Positions 16,044 through 25,063 are shown, counted from the first letter of the stretch. The stretch: 64,000 nt of DNA from an uncultured Lachnospiraceae bacterium (GCA_910584205.1 CAJUAA010000002.1:62001-126000), one strand, 5' to 3'. Notes: generated by a model not told the origin, from the sequence alone. Made by a program: numbers and translations.

Positions 16044-16298
16044 TTATCCTTCTGTCCCTGACTGGCTCTTTTGCTTCAGAAGGGACTGCAGAGCCAGAAC
16101 AGAATCAAAATCAGGTGCCAGAGCAGTTTTATTGCTTTGTTCGGCTTCTGACAGCTCCTCGCGGAGAATGGAGATTTGTTTTGGTGCGTCTATGGCAAGA
16201 CGGACACCATCTCCGGCGCATTCTATGACGGTAATGCGGATATTTTCACCAATCAGAAGACTTTCATTTTTTTTTCGTCGAAGTATCAGCATGGTCAA
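16044..16298 (-). CDS. csrA: Carbon storage/flagellin translation regulator CsrA
   Basis: RNA-binding protein of 84 residues. In Firmicutes CsrA blocks the ribosome site of flagellin mRNA and is released by FliW. The N-terminus MTMLILRRKKNESLLIG and the following NIRITVIECAGDGVRLAIDA are the canonical beta strands, including the basic R-R-K surface. The C-terminal tail after IDAPKQISILREEL is about 20 residues longer than in E. coli, as is common in FliW-containing species, where it contacts FliW. It is the last gene of the flgM operon, six bases after fliW, and ends at the bidirectional terminator. Confidence 0.93.
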   Translation of the reverse strand: MTMLILRRKKNESLLIGENIRITVIECAGDGVRLAIDAPKQISILREELSEAEQSNKTALAPDFDSVLALQSLLKQKSQSGTEG

Positions 16299-16304
16299 GC
16301 CCTC

Positions 16305-16763
16305 TCAGTCCTGGTGGTCTGCAGAATCAGTTTCTGTCAAAAAGCTGCGGAATTCATGTCGATATCCGTAAGAAGGATTTTCCAGGATTACCTGAATTCC
16401 CTGGCGCGTCTCTGAATTTACCATAATGGGGCATTTCAGATTCACCGTATTGTTCAGGTAATCGGAGTTAACGACACAGATAGAGTAGCAGGCAAGTTCA
16501 CCGATTTCCTTTGCCCCCAGGCACGAAAGCTCCTGAGGCGTCATCTGCGGAGCATAATCCGGACAGAGCACAAATGGATTAATCAGGACAAAGCCGACCT
16601 TGCTTTCATCCACGGAGACCATCAGAAGCATGGAATCTTCCTCTTCATCAAGGCTTAAGAAGAGGTATCTCTTCAAATGCGGAAAACCAAACAGTCCGTC
16701 GGAGAAAATGATGAGATTTTCTTCTTCATAATCGATGGTGCCATAAGTAGTCTCTATTGTCAT
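16305..16763 (-). CDS. fliW: Flagellar assembly factor FliW
   Basis: About 152 residues. FliW binds CsrA and flagellin in a partner-switch that couples flagellin synthesis to export. Family landmarks are IIFSDGLFGFPHLKRYLFLS, DSMLLMVSVDESKVGFVLIN and PFVLCPDY. The ATG at 16763 is chosen because AGGAG lies about 10 bases before it; GTG at 16775 in the same frame overlaps that site. It lies between yviE-like and csrA in the same order as Bacillus subtilis. Confidence 0.92.
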   Translation of the reverse strand: MTIETTYGTIDYEEENLIIFSDGLFGFPHLKRYLFLSLDEEEDSMLLMVSVDESKVGFVLINPFVLCPDYAPQMTPQELSCLGAKEIGELACYSICVVNSDYLNNTVNLKCPIMVNSETRQGIQVILENPSYGYRHEFRSFLTETDSADHQD

Positions 16764-16777
16764 CTTGTTCAACACTC

Positions 16778-17380
16778 CTATGTGAATAGATTGATGTTGT
16801 TCCCGGCTGAATCAAGCGGAGGAACATAATTAAATTCGCCCAGATACTCAAAATGAAGTTCCGGGTATTGGGTAACAATCGTCATTACCATGGGCGGAAG
16901 AAACGTAAGATCGCCTCTGGCTACCCGCATCTCCAACGCACCCAGTTCTGCGGTATAGGCAGAACTGCTTTCCATGGAGATGTCTACATTACCGCCCGAA
17001 GGCACAGAGGAAGGGACAGAGACGGCTACAGCTTCCGTATAAGCAGCGTCTGATACCGGAATATCCGGAATGTTCACCTCGGAAGGAGCCGGCATCTTCA
17101 TCTGCGGGACAGAAGACTGAGCAGTACGAAACGCGGTTTCCTGTCTGGGGATATCCTGCCCTTTTGGAACAGCTGAAGCACGCCGGGAAAAGGTCCGGTT
17201 GATCTTGGCAATGTCTTTCATGGGCATAAAGTTTCTTCCGGCGCTGCGCTGAAAGGACATTCGGCGGGCAAGCGCTTTTCGCCGCTCCATATCTACGGAA
17301 TCAGAACTGACCAGCCTTGCGCCCTGGCTGTAGCTTGCGGTTCGGATCGGTACGGAGGTAATCTTTATCAACTGTTGCAT
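16778..17380 (-). CDS. DUF6470 protein (YviE-like)
   Basis: About 200 residues of unknown biochemical role. It occupies the place of B. subtilis yviE, between flgL and fliW, and shares the C-terminal features of DUF6470: PELHFEYLGEFNYVPPLDSA just before the end and an N-terminal LIKITSVPIRTASYSQGARL. The middle is Pro/Ser/Val-rich and probably unstructured. No signal peptide or membrane segment. Co-transcription with the hook-junction genes and the FliW-CsrA switch suggests a role in late flagellar assembly. The start at 17380 has AGGAGA upstream. Confidence 0.75.
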   Translation of the reverse strand: MQQLIKITSVPIRTASYSQGARLVSSDSVDMERRKALARRMSFQRSAGRNFMPMKDIAKINRTFSRRASAVPKGQDIPRQETAFRTAQSSVPQMKMPAPSEVNIPDIPVSDAAYTEAVAVSVPSSVPSGGNVDISMESSSAYTAELGALEMRVARGDLTFLPPMVMTIVTQYPELHFEYLGEFNYVPPLDSAGNNINLFT

Positions 17381-17419
17381 ACAGATTCTCCTTTCTTAGT
17401 AATCGGATCTTCAGAAATC

Positions 17420-18547
17420 TTATCTTATGAAATCAAACAGCGAGGAACCCATAAGATTAGAACCTACCTGAAGCGCTGCGTTATAGGAATACTGGTTATT
17501 GAACATCTCATAGATGGATTCATAGGGATCTGCTCCCACTTCGTCTTTGTACTGTATGGTCAGAGAATCGAGGCTGTTCTTCAGCTTCGTCTCCAGGTTT
17601 TCAATGAGATGATATTTGTTGCCAAGATCCGAGTATACCGTACTGGTTTTGTGCTCACTCTCGGTCATCTTCTGAAGGATCGGGCGTAAATCATTATCCA
17701 GATCAGCGCGGTCATACGCAGTGTTGCTGGGATCCAGATATTTATCCATCGCCTGTACGCCCCGGGCCGTCAGGCCAAGGGGACCGTCAGAGAGTGCGTC
17801 CATAATGGTGTCGAGATCCAAAGTGCCGTTCGCGTTTCCTGTTTTGACCGCATCAGAGGTAATGCCGGTCAGCAGATTCATGCCGCCGGTAAAGGAATCA
17901 AGCAGCGTGCTGCGGTCACGGATATCACCATAACCCAGATCCAGGTAGCCCTGCTCGGACATGGCCTGAATCAGCTTGTCGCCGTCGCCTGATGTCAGTT
18001 TGAATTTACCGTCATCCTGCAGTTCCATGACAAAATCGGTTGCCTGTGTTTCGCCGGGAAATTTATGTGAGTAGGTAAGCGTCATCCCGTCCGCACTGAG
18101 AGAGAAAGGCGGAGTGCTGGAATCGTTGCCTCCATAGACATAAAAGTCCTGATACTGCGCCTGCAGGTCGTTGACAATGTTATGCTCCAGCTGAAGCAGA
18201 TGATCCCGGAGTGTATCCATGGCCGTCTCAGAGGTGGTTCCTGTGAGCGCCTTGTTGATCACATTGTTTTTCGCTTCCGCAAGGGTGGTCTGGATATCAT
18301 AGGCGCCCTTTTCCTGCATCTCCAGACGGTTTTTTACGGTGGTCAGAAGCTTCTGCTGTCCAAGGACTTCCTGATACTGGCTGTCAATCTTCTGGCCTTT
18401 GTAGTAGGAGAGGGGGCTTTCCGCTGCAGTCTCATATGCTTTTCCAGTGCTGATCTTATTGAAACTTTTGTTCAGCCTTGCCTGAACATTGTTCATGGAA
18501 TTGGTATAATTTCTATATACAGACGCGTTTGTTACACGCATAGCCAT
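17420..18547 (-). CDS. flgL: Hook-filament junction protein FlgL (HAP3)
   Basis: Exported protein that joins FlgK to the flagellin filament. The N-terminal ...MRVTNASVYRNYTNSMNNVQ and ARLNKSFNKISTGKAYETAA are the flagellin-like D0/D1 helices; the C-terminal half ends with NNQYSYNAALQVGSNLMGSS, the matching C-terminal D0 helix. Length of about 375 residues is typical. There is no Sec signal, as expected for the flagellar type III pathway. GGAGGTAACA precedes the ATG. It follows flgK by 30 bases on the same strand. Confidence 0.93.
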   Translation of the reverse strand: MAMRVTNASVYRNYTNSMNNVQARLNKSFNKISTGKAYETAAESPLSYYKGQKIDSQYQEVLGQQKLLTTVKNRLEMQEKGAYDIQTTLAEAKNNVINKALTGTTSETAMDTLRDHLLQLEHNIVNDLQAQYQDFYVYGGNDSSTPPFSLSADGMTLTYSHKFPGETQATDFVMELQDDGKFKLTSGDGDKLIQAMSEQGYLDLGYGDIRDRSTLLDSFTGGMNLLTGITSDAVKTGNANGTLDLDTIMDALSDGPLGLTARGVQAMDKYLDPSNTAYDRADLDNDLRPILQKMTESEHKTSTVYSDLGNKYHLIENLETKLKNSLDSLTIQYKDEVGADPYESIYEMFNNQYSYNAALQVGSNLMGSSLFDFIR

Positions 18548-18577
18548 AGTTGTTACCTCCTTATTTTTCTTGAATAA

Positions 18578-20338
18578 TTATCGTCCGCAGGTTCCGGTAT
18601 TGTTGATGAGCGTATCCAGTACCTGGTCCAGAGCAGTCATAAGACGGGACGCTGCCTGGTAGGCGGACTGGAACATCATCATATTGGATGCTTCCTCATT
18701 CAGGCTGACCCCTGACATGGAATCCCGTGAATTCTGAATTCCGTTCAGTACGGTTACATTGGTCTTCAGAGCGACGGTATTGTTGTAGGAATCATTGCCC
18801 AGCGTGGTCGCAATATGATTCATATAGTCCCCGAAGTTGTTGTTTTTCAGATCGGGTCCGGCCGTAATAAAGCCCAGATTGGTACCATTATAAGGCCAGG
18901 TGGATTTCAGCGCTTCCATCATGTTCAGGATCGGATCGTTTGGATTGTCTCCGTTGCTGCCGGTATTAATATGGACGGAGCCGCTTACCCAGTCAGGATT
19001 GATCCCGATGTTGGCAGCGGTAATCGTTCCGCCTGCTCCGGTTCTGTCAACAAGAAGATCCTGTCCAGGGCCGTTTGGATGGTTATGATTGTTGATCGCG
19101 TTCATAACATCAGAAAAGGCTTTGGCAACTTTGTTCATTTCATCCCGATAATACTCATAACCTCTGATATCGTTGATTCCGGCAGTAGAGCCGTCTTTCC
19201 ACAGCATATCGAGACTTGCCTGTATGGAACCTCCGGTCAGCTGATGGGTGCCTTTATTTCCGGAAGCTGCCATATTTGCTTCTGAAAGTACCAGGCTGGC
19301 AGCATTGCCGGTAACCAGATTTTTTTCGCTGCCCTGGATCGTAAGCGTGAAGTTGGTGGGATCAGGAGGATTGGCAACGCCGGGAGTCAGTGTGAACTGT
19401 CCGTAGTTCTGTCTGCCGCTTCCTTCGGTACCTTCCACCAGCGTGATGCGCTGCATATTGCCGGCGTCATCATAGTAGGTCATCTCAACCCGCAGGTCAT
19501 CGGGCCATTCTTTTTTGGCGATGGGGTTGCCGTTGCTGTCAAGATGATACATCTCCGCAAGAGCATCCTGAGCGGTTTGCGTGCCCTCTGCGACTCCGTC
19601 ATGCATCCGATCTTTATAATAGGTGACTTCAATCGGAATATAGCTGGACAGTTCATCCAGAAGTACATTCCGTTCATCCATCAGTTCCAGGCTCTGCTGG
19701 CCCAGAATCTGGTTCTGCTTGATCTGGCGGTTCAGATTACCGATCTGCATGAGAATATCGTTGACTTCCTGCACGGCGCCCCGTTCCGAGGTGTCGGTGC
19801 CGTCCAGACGCTGGCGCTCCAGCTGTTCCGCTTCGGTGATCTGACGGTCTGCCTCGTTCAGTAGATTCGTCAGTGCCTGCATCTTTGTACGGACATCGGC
19901 TTCGAAGATTGGGTCTTTGACATTGGGCGAATCATGCATGGCCTGGAGCGAAGAGTAGATGTTGTCAAGTGCCTTGCGCATTCCTTCAACGCCCGCATCC
20001 GACTCATCAAAGATCTTCGCCAGGCTGTCCAGAGCCGTCTGCATGGCATCCGTGTATCCGGATTTCTGTATCTGCGCCCGATACTGGACGTCCAGATAGG
20101 GATCGCGGATCTGGGAGACCCGGTCCATACTGACGCCGAAACCGACGATGATCTCGGAACCGTTCATATAATTGGAGACAGGAGTCCGATAATTGATACT
20201 GGATGTTTCCAGCTGCTGTCTTGTATAGCCTACCGTATTCATATTGGCCAGGTTGTGGCCGACCACATCCAACCGTTTCTGGTTGGCCTGTATAGCGGAA
20301 AGCGCCGTGGAAAACCCGGCGAAAGTTGCTCGTACCAT
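18578..20338 (-). CDS. flgK: Hook-filament junction protein FlgK (HAP1)
   Basis: First junction protein after the hook. N-terminus FAGFSTALSAIQANQKRLDV then VGHNLANMNTVGYTRQQLET is the classic rod/hook motif; the C-terminus SGVSLNEEASNMMMFQSAYQ then AASRLMTALDQVLDTLINN is the paired D0 helix. At 586 residues it is of ordinary length with a variable central domain. GGAGG lies seven bases from the ATG. The order flgM-flgN-flgK-flgL matches the Bacillus/Clostridia late flagellar operon. Confidence 0.95.
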   Translation of the reverse strand: MVRATFAGFSTALSAIQANQKRLDVVGHNLANMNTVGYTRQQLETSSINYRTPVSNYMNGSEIIVGFGVSMDRVSQIRDPYLDVQYRAQIQKSGYTDAMQTALDSLAKIFDESDAGVEGMRKALDNIYSSLQAMHDSPNVKDPIFEADVRTKMQALTNLLNEADRQITEAEQLERQRLDGTDTSERGAVQEVNDILMQIGNLNRQIKQNQILGQQSLELMDERNVLLDELSSYIPIEVTYYKDRMHDGVAEGTQTAQDALAEMYHLDSNGNPIAKKEWPDDLRVEMTYYDDAGNMQRITLVEGTEGSGRQNYGQFTLTPGVANPPDPTNFTLTIQGSEKNLVTGNAASLVLSEANMAASGNKGTHQLTGGSIQASLDMLWKDGSTAGINDIRGYEYYRDEMNKVAKAFSDVMNAINNHNHPNGPGQDLLVDRTGAGGTITAANIGINPDWVSGSVHINTGSNGDNPNDPILNMMEALKSTWPYNGTNLGFITAGPDLKNNNFGDYMNHIATTLGNDSYNNTVALKTNVTVLNGIQNSRDSMSGVSLNEEASNMMMFQSAYQAASRLMTALDQVLDTLINNTGTCGR

Positions 20339-20398
20339 ATAGTTTATCCTCCAAAGATTAAGTTTATGTGATGGCAGCTCCAGGGATCTGCCGGAATG

Positions 20399-20881
20399 TT
20401 ATACATAGGTGCTTCGAATCCGTCCTCCCCCCTGCGGTTTTCCGGGCGGGTTGACATTGCCGCTGTTATCATAGGATGCGCCCATCTGAGAGAAAACCTC
20501 CAGTTCATGAAGGCGTACCTTCAGGATCTTCTCCGCGGCTTCCCGGGCCTGCTGCAGCCGTCTCAGATAATGGTCCAGCCGGGCAAAAACGGGAGAGAGA
20601 AGTTCCCGTTCCTCTTCTGAAGAGCGGTCCAGAATCTGCTGCAGCGTCAGAGTATCCCAGCCCAGATCTTTCTGAAGGCTGATCCGGTGCTGTTCCAGTC
20701 CCCGCAGTTTCAGAAGAAGGGCCTGTTCTTCCTGGATGCATCCATCCAGAAGCTCATGACGCTTGTCAGCCGCTGCTGCCGTCTTAATCTCTTCCACATG
20801 GGTGATATCGCCGGCCACGGCGGTCAGGTCCTGGATGACTGTAATGTAATTTTTTAATGGATCGTGTATCGTCTGGCTCAT
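20399..20881 (-). CDS. flgN: FlgN-family chaperone for FlgK/FlgL
   Basis: About 160 residues, mainly coiled-coil (EEQALLLKLRGLEQHRISLQ and the RLDHYLRRLQQAREAAEKIL region), ending in a Gly/Pro-rich tail. FlgN proteins bind the C-termini of FlgK and FlgL in the cytoplasm and pilot them to the export gate. Sequence conservation in this family is low, so the name rests on size, coiled-coil character and location between flgM and flgK. Confidence 0.8.
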   Translation of the reverse strand: MSQTIHDPLKNYITVIQDLTAVAGDITHVEEIKTAAAADKRHELLDGCIQEEQALLLKLRGLEQHRISLQKDLGWDTLTLQQILDRSSEEERELLSPVFARLDHYLRRLQQAREAAEKILKVRLHELEVFSQMGASYDNSGNVNPPGKPQGGGRIRSTYV

Positions 20882-20913
20882 AAATCGTAAACGGGCTCCC
20901 TTCTGCTGTTGTT

Positions 20914-20953
20914 ACATACAGAAAAAACCGTCGACAGCCGGTTTTCTGTATGT
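20914..20953 (-). terminator. Hairpin between flgM and flgN
   Basis: ACATACAGAAAAAACCG pairs with CGGTTTTCTGTATGT (two unpaired A). With no T-run after it on the minus strand, it is probably an mRNA-processing or partial-attenuation hairpin, which would let FlgM be made in excess. Confidence 0.45.
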
Positions 20954-20964
20954 GGATATGTGGT

Positions 20965-21276
20965 TTAGTTTAAACCCAGCAGGCGCCCGGCGATTTTCTG
21001 GGCATCCGGCTGATAGGTTCCGTCCGCTACCTGACGGCCAAGTTCCTGAACCCGTTCAGGACTCGCGCCTGCGGAGAGCTGGGAAGCGGCACTGCGCGCC
21101 AGCATACGGGCAAAACTGTTGTCCTCTTCCTGATTGATGCGGGGACCATTGATCATGACCGTATCATAATTTCCGTAATTTTCCCTCGTTTTTTCTGTCT
21201 GGGGAGCGCGTCTGCGCTGCCTGGAGACGGATGAAGGATAAGAAGTATCTAAAGTCTGAAATTTAATCTTCATCAT
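20965..21276 (-). CDS. flgM: Anti-sigma-28 factor FlgM
   Basis: About 103 residues. FlgM holds sigma-28 (SigD/FliA) inactive until the hook is complete. The basic, disordered N-terminal half precedes the sigma-binding C-terminal helices with ERVQELGRQVADGTYQPDAQ and KIAGRLLG, where the V-x-x-G-x-Y-x-x-D...IA pattern is diagnostic. It heads the minus-strand operon, behind a sigma-28-like -10. AGGAGG lies 11 bases from the first ATG; a second ATG follows immediately. Confidence 0.88.
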   Translation of the reverse strand: MMKIKFQTLDTSYPSSVSRQRRRAPQTEKTRENYGNYDTVMINGPRINQEEDNSFARMLARSAASQLSAGASPERVQELGRQVADGTYQPDAQKIAGRLLGLN

Positions 21277-21373
21277 TTATAAGAAGCCTCCTTTCTGAAA
21301 AATAAAGTACAGGCAATCCATCTCAATCCATCTGTCCATGGTCTGGATATTTGTTATTCTCTTCTATATATCT

Positions 21374-21400
21374 TTATCGGCATTTTTTTACAAAGAATAA
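21374..21400 (-). promoter_or_regulatory. Candidate sigma-28 promoter of the flgM operon
   Basis: On the minus strand GCCGATAA (21374-21381) is a perfect sigma-28 -10; TTAT sits 15 bases upstream (21397-21400). About 100 bases separate it from flgM. It would make FlgM production depend on the sigma factor it inhibits. Confidence 0.6.
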
Positions 21401-21494
21401 GATACCTGCAGTCATTTTACGTATTTTCTGTAATGAGTATCCGCGCTTTTTTGGAAAAGAACCGTCGGAAGCCGCTGGAAACCGGAATTTTTAC

Positions 21495-21523
21495 TTGCCG
21501 TAGAGGGCGCAGGGGAGTATAAT
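21495..21523 (+). promoter_or_regulatory. SigA-type promoter of the accessory flagellar operon
   Basis: TTGCCG (21495-21500), 17-base spacer, TATAAT (21518-21523), about 100 bases before the FliK-like gene. It diverges from the flgM promoter; the remainder of the 21277-21622 gap shows nothing else clear. Confidence 0.7.
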
Positions 21524-21622
21524 AGATGCAGAATTATGAGCAGATCTCTTAATTTTATTATGAATCGTGTCGATGTATATAGACTGAGACAGAATTTTTA
21601 AAAGACAGAAGCTGGAGGCTAT

Positions 21623-23065
21623 ATGGCGAACATATTACAGGTGACAAATCCAAACCTGAATACGGATAATCGGAATATGCCCAGTCCCATGGACCCACGA
21701 TACGGAGATCATGCGAATGTCCGCAATCAGGTGGACCCGACCCGTGTGGTACGTCCGGACGGCAGGGACGGAGAACAGACAGGGAATACAACACAGAACG
21801 ATCTGTTCAACGTGATCAACTATGAAAGCAATTACGGCGCGTTTATCAAAGGGCTTGGTGAGAGCGGAGATCTGGCAGGCGCCATTGAAAGCCTGTTTTT
21901 TGCAGATGCGTCGGTATTTCAGGGAGAAGGGTCTGCGGAGATCGGAGCCCTGGTGGATCAGTTCCTTATGTCTATGCGGATGGATTCGCCGGAGGATCTG
22001 CTGCAGTTTCTGCAGGGACAGCAGGAGCTGCAGGCCAGGTTCAGCGGAGATTTCTTCAATAAACTCCGTTCTCTGCTGATGCAGCACCCGTCGGACAGCT
22101 TTAAAGATGCTGCGCTGGCTTTTTTAAGAGAATACAATAATTATGCGTCCGGAGCGCACCTGCTGCAGCAGATGCGGTCTTTGACGGATGATATCGAGCA
22201 GCTGATGCTCCGTTCCTACCGGGAGGAGTTCCGTGAGCTGGCGGATGCCATGAACTGGGGCGCGGCGAACGGCGATACGGCGGCCAATGCAGGCGTTCTG
22301 AATGGAAGGCTGATCCCGTTTCTTTCCAATTATATATCCAGAACACATGATTACGGGGCGGTCCGTGACGCGACCATGCTGTTTATCTTCAATGCGGTCC
22401 GCTATGAGAACGGTGACGGGGATAAGCTTTCGCAGCTGTTTGCCCGTCTTTTGGAGGATCGGGATTTTGCCCGCCTTTTTAAAGGCGATGAGCAGGCGAG
22501 CCTGGAACATCTGCTGAAGATGGGGGCGGATGCGGCGGCAGCCCAGAAGCCTGCGATGGCGCAGTTTGCGGACAGCCTGGCGAACCTGCTGCTGCGGGGA
22601 GCCAACGGGCAGGCAGGCCTGGAGAATGTGCAGCAGTTTTATACGATCATGAACGGCATGCTTATGAATGAGAGCGTCTATATGCCGCTTCTGCATTTTA
22701 TGATTCCGTTCCAGTATGAGGACAACAATGTGGTGTCGGAGATGTGGGTCGATCCGGACGCCAGGAGAAAAAGCGAGGACGAGGGCAGGAAGATCAAGCT
22801 GTTCCTGAAATTTGACATACAGAGCCTTGGCAAATTTGAACTGGTTATGACGCTGCAGGATCGGGAATCGCAGATGCAGCTTTTCGTACCGACGCACTTG
22901 ACAAAGCAGAATAAAAAGATCCAGACGGATGTGACGGACATTCTGAAGAAGAACGGGATTCGTCCCGGGCAGATTTCCATATATGGCCGCGTGAGGGACC
23001 GAAAGGTGACGGAGGTATTTCCGGAAATACGGGAGAAGGAGACGACGATCAATGTCAGAATTTGA
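21623..23065 (+). CDS. FliK-related protein (YlqG-like hook-length control domain)
   Basis: About 480 residues. The N-terminal 70 residues are polar and disordered, as in type III export substrates; the middle is helical, rich in Leu, Ala and Glu. The last 100 residues (IKLFLKFDIQSLGKFELVMT, then QMQLFVPTHL and KKNGIRPGQISIYGRV) resemble the C-terminal domain of FliK, which tells FlhB to switch substrate. Its stop overlaps the next gene, an isolated FlhB C-terminal-like protein; the ylqG-ylqH pair of Bacillus has the same design. Probably an accessory export-switch pair rather than the main FliK. GGAGG lies four bases from the ATG. Confidence 0.65.
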   Translation: MANILQVTNPNLNTDNRNMPSPMDPRYGDHANVRNQVDPTRVVRPDGRDGEQTGNTTQNDLFNVINYESNYGAFIKGLGESGDLAGAIESLFFADASVFQGEGSAEIGALVDQFLMSMRMDSPEDLLQFLQGQQELQARFSGDFFNKLRSLLMQHPSDSFKDAALAFLREYNNYASGAHLLQQMRSLTDDIEQLMLRSYREEFRELADAMNWGAANGDTAANAGVLNGRLIPFLSNYISRTHDYGAVRDATMLFIFNAVRYENGDGDKLSQLFARLLEDRDFARLFKGDEQASLEHLLKMGADAAAAQKPAMAQFADSLANLLLRGANGQAGLENVQQFYTIMNGMLMNESVYMPLLHFMIPFQYEDNNVVSEMWVDPDARRKSEDEGRKIKLFLKFDIQSLGKFELVMTLQDRESQMQLFVPTHLTKQNKKIQTDVTDILKKNGIRPGQISIYGRVRDRKVTEVFPEIREKETTINVRI

Positions 23066-23429
23066 TGAGCTGATGCGGCAGAAGGCCGTGGCTTTAAAAT
23101 ACAGTCCGGATAAGGACAATGCGCCGGTCATTGTCGCTTCGGGCATGGGATATATGGCGGAACGGATCACGGAGACGGCCATGGCGGCGGGAGTCCCGGT
23201 CTATGAAGACGATTCTCTGGCGACACTGCTGACGCAGCTTCAGCTGGGAGCGGAGATTCCGCCGGAGCTGTATCAGGCGATTGTCGGTATTTATCTGTAT
23301 TTTCTGGGTTATGTGCCGGAGAAGGAAACAGCGTCCGCATTGGAGGAAGAAGAGATTCTGGAGGAGCCGGAGCTGGCGGATCTGGAACCGGAAGCGCAGA
23401 GTCTGAAGGACCTGCTGGAAGGAAGATAA
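23052..23429 (+). CDS. FlhB C-terminal domain-like protein (YlqH/FlhX type)
   Basis: About 125 residues. The first 85 residues match the cytoplasmic domain of FlhB/YscU: RQKAVALKYSPDKDNAPVIV, GYMAERITETAMAAGVPVYE and DDSLATLLTQLQLGAEIPPE. The NPTH autocleavage motif of FlhB is absent, as in known free-standing homologues that can replace the cleaved FlhB tail. The C-terminus is acidic (EEEEILEEPELADLEPE). It overlaps the preceding FliK-like gene by 14 bases. A role in substrate switching by flagellar export is inferred. Confidence 0.8.
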   Translation: MSEFDELMRQKAVALKYSPDKDNAPVIVASGMGYMAERITETAMAAGVPVYEDDSLATLLTQLQLGAEIPPELYQAIVGIYLYFLGYVPEKETASALEEEEILEEPELADLEPEAQSLKDLLEGR

Positions 23430-23444
23430 GGAGAGGGAGCGCGT

Positions 23445-24329
23445 ATGGGATTTGAGACATCTGCAGTCGGCCTTTATGAGGCGGCTGCCAGGGCGGAACA
23501 GAAATACAAGGAACAGAAGAGTGACGGAACCGGTTTTAAGAACGCCATGTCGGAAGCAGCGTCTGGGAGCGGGACAGTCAGTCTGGATGCGATTTTTGAA
23601 GAAGCGGCGGCGGCATACGACGTTCCGTTGGCGCTTTTGAAGGCGGTGGCGAAAGCAGAGTCGAATTTTAACCCGTCGGCGGTCTCCTGCGCAGGCGCCA
23701 TCGGAGTCATGCAGCTGATGCCGGGAACCGCCAGTGCCATGGGCGTTACGGACCCGTATGATGCAAGGCAGAATATTCTGGGAGGGGCAAAGTACTTAAA
23801 GAGCAATCTGGACCGGTATGACGGCAATGTGAGTCTGGCGCTGGCGGCATACAACGCAGGGCCGGGCAGCGTGGCAAAATACGGCGGAATTCCGCCCTAT
23901 GCGGAGACGCAGAACTATGTGAAAAAGGTAACTTCTTATATGAACGGAGAAGAGCTTTATGCAGGCAGTGTGCCCGAAAACGCTTCTTCCCTGTCAGGAT
24001 ATGGAAATCTGTACGGAGCTTCCGGCCTGGGAAGCCTGTTTGGGTCTTCCCAGTCAGGTACAGACGGGCTTTACGGGACCTCGGCTCTTGCCGGCCTGGC
24101 AAACGGTTACGGAACCTCGGCATTAACGGGGACAGGGAGCCTGTATGGGATGTCTTCCATCTATGGATCTACTGCAAACTTAATGAACATGCTGTTCGGA
24201 ATTGCGCTGCAGAGAGAGGAAGAGGACTCATCGGATATTGACCAGGATACTTATTATAATATGATCGAGCTGCTCCGCCTTCGGATGATGATGGACGCAG
24301 GCAGTCAGGTAGGATCAATCACCATATGA
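23445..24329 (+). CDS. Lytic transglycosylase (SLT domain)
   Basis: About 294 residues. The SLT domain (residues about 45-165) has the catalytic Glu in KAVAKAESNFNPSAVS, then GAIGVMQLMPGTASAMGV and LALAAYNAGPGSVAKYGGIP, the full family pattern. It would cut peptidoglycan strands to open a path for the flagellar rod or another envelope machine. No Sec signal is visible, so export by the flagellar pathway or another route is likely. The C-terminal 110 residues are Gly/Tyr/Ser repeats (GYGNLYGASGLGSLFG and similar), probably flexible. It follows the FlhB-like gene by 15 bases. Confidence 0.85.
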   Translation: MGFETSAVGLYEAAARAEQKYKEQKSDGTGFKNAMSEAASGSGTVSLDAIFEEAAAAYDVPLALLKAVAKAESNFNPSAVSCAGAIGVMQLMPGTASAMGVTDPYDARQNILGGAKYLKSNLDRYDGNVSLALAAYNAGPGSVAKYGGIPPYAETQNYVKKVTSYMNGEELYAGSVPENASSLSGYGNLYGASGLGSLFGSSQSGTDGLYGTSALAGLANGYGTSALTGTGSLYGMSSIYGSTANLMNMLFGIALQREEEDSSDIDQDTYYNMIELLRLRMMMDAGSQVGSITI

Positions 24330-24336
24330 GTGACAG

Positions 24337-24379
24337 CGCCGCGGCAGGTATGTGATACTGAGAGGACCGCGGCGTTTGT
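24337..24379 (+). terminator. Weak hairpin after the transglycosylase gene
   Basis: CGCCGCGG (24337-24344) pairs with CCGCGGCG (24367-24374) over a long loop, followed by TTTGTTT. Partial termination ahead of the PilZ gene is possible. Confidence 0.4.
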
Positions 24380-24406
24380 TTCAGGAAAACAAAAGGAGGG
24401 TGCAGA

Positions 24407-25063
24407 ATGAAACTGACAGACTGTGACAGCTGTCTGGTGTATGGGACGGACAAAAAGCCGTTGTCCAGAGCCAGAGTGGAGGAGGTAAAGGAGAATGTGC
24501 TGCGGCTTTTTTTTCTCAGTCCCCGGCTCCGCAACGCAAGGCTGAAGACGATCGTGGATTTTTATGACAGGCAGCACGGAAGAGTGCGGTGTCTGTGTGA
24601 GGTGATTCTGAAAAAGAACCCGGCCTATTTTGAGACGGCAGAGCCCTGGATGGCGGACTGCACCATTCTCAAGATCTATGAAGTGCTGCAGAGGCAGAAG
24701 GACCTGCGGGTGGATGTACATATATCTCTGGAGTTTGTACGGTCGGACGGGAAATATTTCACAGGAACGATTCAGGACATCAGCGCGGGCGGAATGTATG
24801 TGATAACGGCGCATAAGCTGGATATGGAGCAGAAATTTTCCTTTATCTATACGTTTAAACATGAGAAACGTATTGTGGATGTCAAGGTGGTCCGGATCAA
24901 GGAGATGGGCGGCGGCTATGGCTATGGCTACGGCTGCAGATTCATCGGCCTTTCACCGGACACGGAAGCGGACATCCGGAGTTTTGTCTATATGAATCAG
25001 ATCCAGAAACGCCTGGATAAGAAAAAGAAGACGGAAGGCGCAGAAGACGAGTTTTTATTATGA
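24407..25063 (+). CDS. PilZ-domain protein (YcgR-like c-di-GMP receptor)
   Basis: About 218 residues. The N-terminal 90 residues resemble the YcgR N-terminal flagellar brake domain. The PilZ domain begins near residue 95: RQKDLRVDVHISLEF holds the arginine patch (RQxxxR, so the second Arg of the common RRxxxR is Gln) and DISAGGMYV is the DxSxxG motif. The loop GGGYGYGYGCRF is glycine/tyrosine-rich. Such proteins slow flagellar rotation or alter envelope processes when c-di-GMP is high. The stop overlaps the start of the next glycosyltransferase by four bases (ATGA), implying coupled translation. The Arg-to-Gln change may weaken ligand binding. Confidence 0.82.
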   Translation: MKLTDCDSCLVYGTDKKPLSRARVEEVKENVLRLFFLSPRLRNARLKTIVDFYDRQHGRVRCLCEVILKKNPAYFETAEPWMADCTILKIYEVLQRQKDLRVDVHISLEFVRSDGKYFTGTIQDISAGGMYVITAHKLDMEQKFSFIYTFKHEKRIVDVKVVRIKEMGGGYGYGYGCRFIGLSPDTEADIRSFVYMNQIQKRLDKKKKTEGAEDEFLL

